Source: a virus
Strand: one strand, 5' to 3'
Virus record (IMG/VR): IMGVR_UViG_3300034374_002499
Span: 1 to 21,496 of that record
Length of the DNA: 21,496 nucleotides
Shown here one piece after another: positions 20,148 through 21,496 of the stretch. Made by a program: the position numbers and the translations under genes. The stretch's first letter is position 1. Each line of letters begins with the position of its first letter. The notes under the pieces were generated by a model that worked only from the letters and a program-made list of their open reading frames with translations, was not told the DNA's origin and ran no database searches.

Positions 20148-21496
20148 TATTTGCCCTCAACATTTGGCAGTAAGCCAGTAGATTCTTGCGTAGCCTGTAT
20201 TGTACCAGCAGTTCTACCGCCAGACACTAAAGCATCTGCCACCTGTCCGGCCATAGCGGCAAGCTCAGACATTGCTGTCTCGTTAGTTAATGCCCTGCGT
20301 ACCATTTCTGGGTCACGCGAGAACAATACCTCGACGACTTGCATTCTTTGCTGATCTGTTAATGTGGGACGATCTCGTCTTAATAAGCGATCTAACATAT
20401 CAACAACGATTGTCGGGTCACCTGCCATTACTCGGCCAACGTCTTGCATGGAACCTCTCATTCCAGCTCTGGCGCGCTCTTGCGCCAATGGAGATGTGGG
20501 GCTACCGGCCGTTGTTGGAATTCCTTTTGCTACATCTGCGGTTTCACCGGCAAGTTCAAGCTGTCTTGTTAGCTGAGAGACATCTCTGTCGCTTAGGGCT
20601 GTTCTCAAAACCTGACCAAACTGCACATCTTCGTTTGCAAGGTTTTTAAGTGTCGTCCCTTGCCTCAATACTTTGTTGCGAATCGCATCCATTAGGCCGG
20701 CCCTAAACGCTTTTGCGGCCTCCGGCGTAAATGATTCCATTAGCAGTTCAAGCTCATCTACATTCATTGACAAGGCCTTGCGTCCTGCATCGAATGCGTC
20801 TCTGCCTGTTCTGGTCTGGGCGGCGGTCTGCCTTACAGCCTGTAGTTGTGGAGACAGCTCATCAATGCTCCGTCTCAAATTCTTTTCGATCTGAGAGACA
20901 ACCTCGCCCATTGTGCCTTGTCCGCCCCGATACAATGACGTAGCACGATCATTTAGCGTGCGGCGCATAATCTCTGCATCTTCCAATGAAGGCGCCCGAA
21001 CAAACTGTAGCTCTCCGTTATCGGCCACCTTAAATGGCGGAACGATTCTGCCTTCTGCCTTGTAGCGGGTCATTATCTCTTCGGCAAGGTCCGGCATTGC
21101 CTGTGCGGCTCGAAGCATTTCATTTGCTACGGACTCAGGAACAAATTGGTTGGCCCCGAAAACAGATCCGTATGCCTCACGCTCTGCGGCTTTCAATTGC
21201 TCATCAGTTTGGCGCATTGATCTTATAACATTCTCGTCCATATTTGGCGCCAGCTCTCGCTGTAGACCCTGCATAGCAATATCTGCTGTTTCGCCTGCAC
21301 GAGCCTGAGTTCGCTCTAATACACTGCGGCCAGACTCTCCGCCTTCTGACACAATGTTCTTTAATGCAATCATTAAGGTACGGTTGTCAGACATCAACCG
21401 ACCAGATTGAAGGTCTGCGATAATTTCCTCTACTGACTTGCCGGTTTGCTCTTGCAGTCTTTGTAGCTCCGCCTGCACAGCAGTTGCCGGCTTTTC
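20147..21496 (-). CDS. C-terminal part of a large probable internal or ejection protein
   Basis: The frame is open to the right edge, so the true start is outside; 449 residues are visible. A GTG at 21478 exists but reading continues upstream without a stop and no ribosome site is seen. The sequence is almost wholly helical, rich in A, E, Q and R, with segments such as LNDRATSLYRGGQGTMGEVV and SIDELSPQLQAVRQTAAQTR, as in podovirus internal virion proteins. It lies upstream of the portal in the late operon. Delivery with the DNA is inferred; no catalytic motif is visible in this part. Confidence 0.65.
   Translation of the reverse strand, partial: EKPATAVQAELQRLQEQTGKSVEEIIADLQSGRLMSDNRTLMIALKNIVSEGGESGRSVLERTQARAGETADIAMQGLQRELAPNMDENVIRSMRQTDEQLKAAEREAYGSVFGANQFVPESVANEMLRAAQAMPDLAEEIMTRYKAEGRIVPPFKVADNGELQFVRAPSLEDAEIMRRTLNDRATSLYRGGQGTMGEVVSQIEKNLRRSIDELSPQLQAVRQTAAQTRTGRDAFDAGRKALSMNVDELELLMESFTPEAAKAFRAGLMDAIRNKVLRQGTTLKNLANEDVQFGQVLRTALSDRDVSQLTRQLELAGETADVAKGIPTTAGSPTSPLAQERARAGMRGSMQDVGRVMAGDPTIVVDMLDRLLRRDRPTLTDQQRMQVVEVLFSRDPEMVRRALTNETAMSELAAMAGQVADALVSGGRTAGTIQATQESTGLLPNVEGK

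Noticed and set aside
1-21496. Idea that the left and right open frames are one protein joined across a circular end
   Set aside because: Joining base 21496 to base 1 puts the two frames out of register, so no direct continuous reading. A gap could restore it, but nothing here shows that.

Overview
The window is part of a tailed double-stranded DNA phage genome (or an integrated or circularly permuted copy). The evidence is a co-oriented set of phage hallmark proteins: small and large terminase subunits, portal, scaffold, SU10-type major capsid protein, holin, T4-type lysozyme, ERF annealing protein, NinG and a NinX-like protein. The P22-like portal and the SU10-type capsid suggest a podovirus-like virus. 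A proteobacterial host is likely from the lambdoid-type early genes and the lysis cassette, but the species cannot be told. No integrase, tRNA, CRISPR array or insertion sequence is visible. Every gene I can support lies on the minus strand, so transcription runs from high to low coordinates.

Layout in the direction of transcription. (1) 21496-15846, virion morphogenesis: the C-terminal part of a large probable internal or ejection protein, portal, a small gene probably starting at CTG, an acidic-headed scaffold, the major capsid protein and a UUCG-loop terminator. (2) 15829-14184, small head-associated proteins and lysis: a coiled-coil XhlA-like protein, a three-helix holin and a T4-type lysozyme. 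(3) 14183-10056, the early or recombination block: a promoter and structured leader, two tiny genes, a zinc-ribbon protein, ERF, a small protein with an SSB-like acidic tail, an XRE regulator, several small regulators, an O-type replication fragment and two overlapping frames. (4) 10056-6423: an HTH plus metallophosphoesterase protein, NinG, a second copy of the promoter and leader, small accessory genes (one secreted) and a repeat-rich non-coding region. (5) 6420-3903, the packaging operon: NinX-like, small zinc and membrane proteins, TerS and TerL. (6) 3863-1: one uninterrupted frame of at least 1287 codons that leaves the left edge. It encodes a phage polyvalent protein with an ADP-ribosyltransferase-like domain and an HExxH domain.

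The most unusual signals are RNA and DNA structures. Two regions 5.7 kb apart (8258-8350 and 14000-14120) share a promoter-like block, a hairpin whose stem differs by compensatory changes, and a potential pairing that masks the ribosome binding site. In both, the first small gene ends with its UAA stop inside the GUAA loop of a GC-rich hairpin, followed by a GGAGGGA ribosome site. The two first genes are unrelated, so this looks like a repeated expression cassette with exchangeable cargo. A second hot spot (6423-6706) has five GCGCCA iterons at near-helical spacing, a long inverted repeat and tandem -10-like repeats. Two terminators point along the plus strand although no plus-strand gene is visible.

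Junctions are mostly ATGA or TAATG overlaps with clear GGAGG-type ribosome sites. I used these to set starts and to recover genes under 60 codons.
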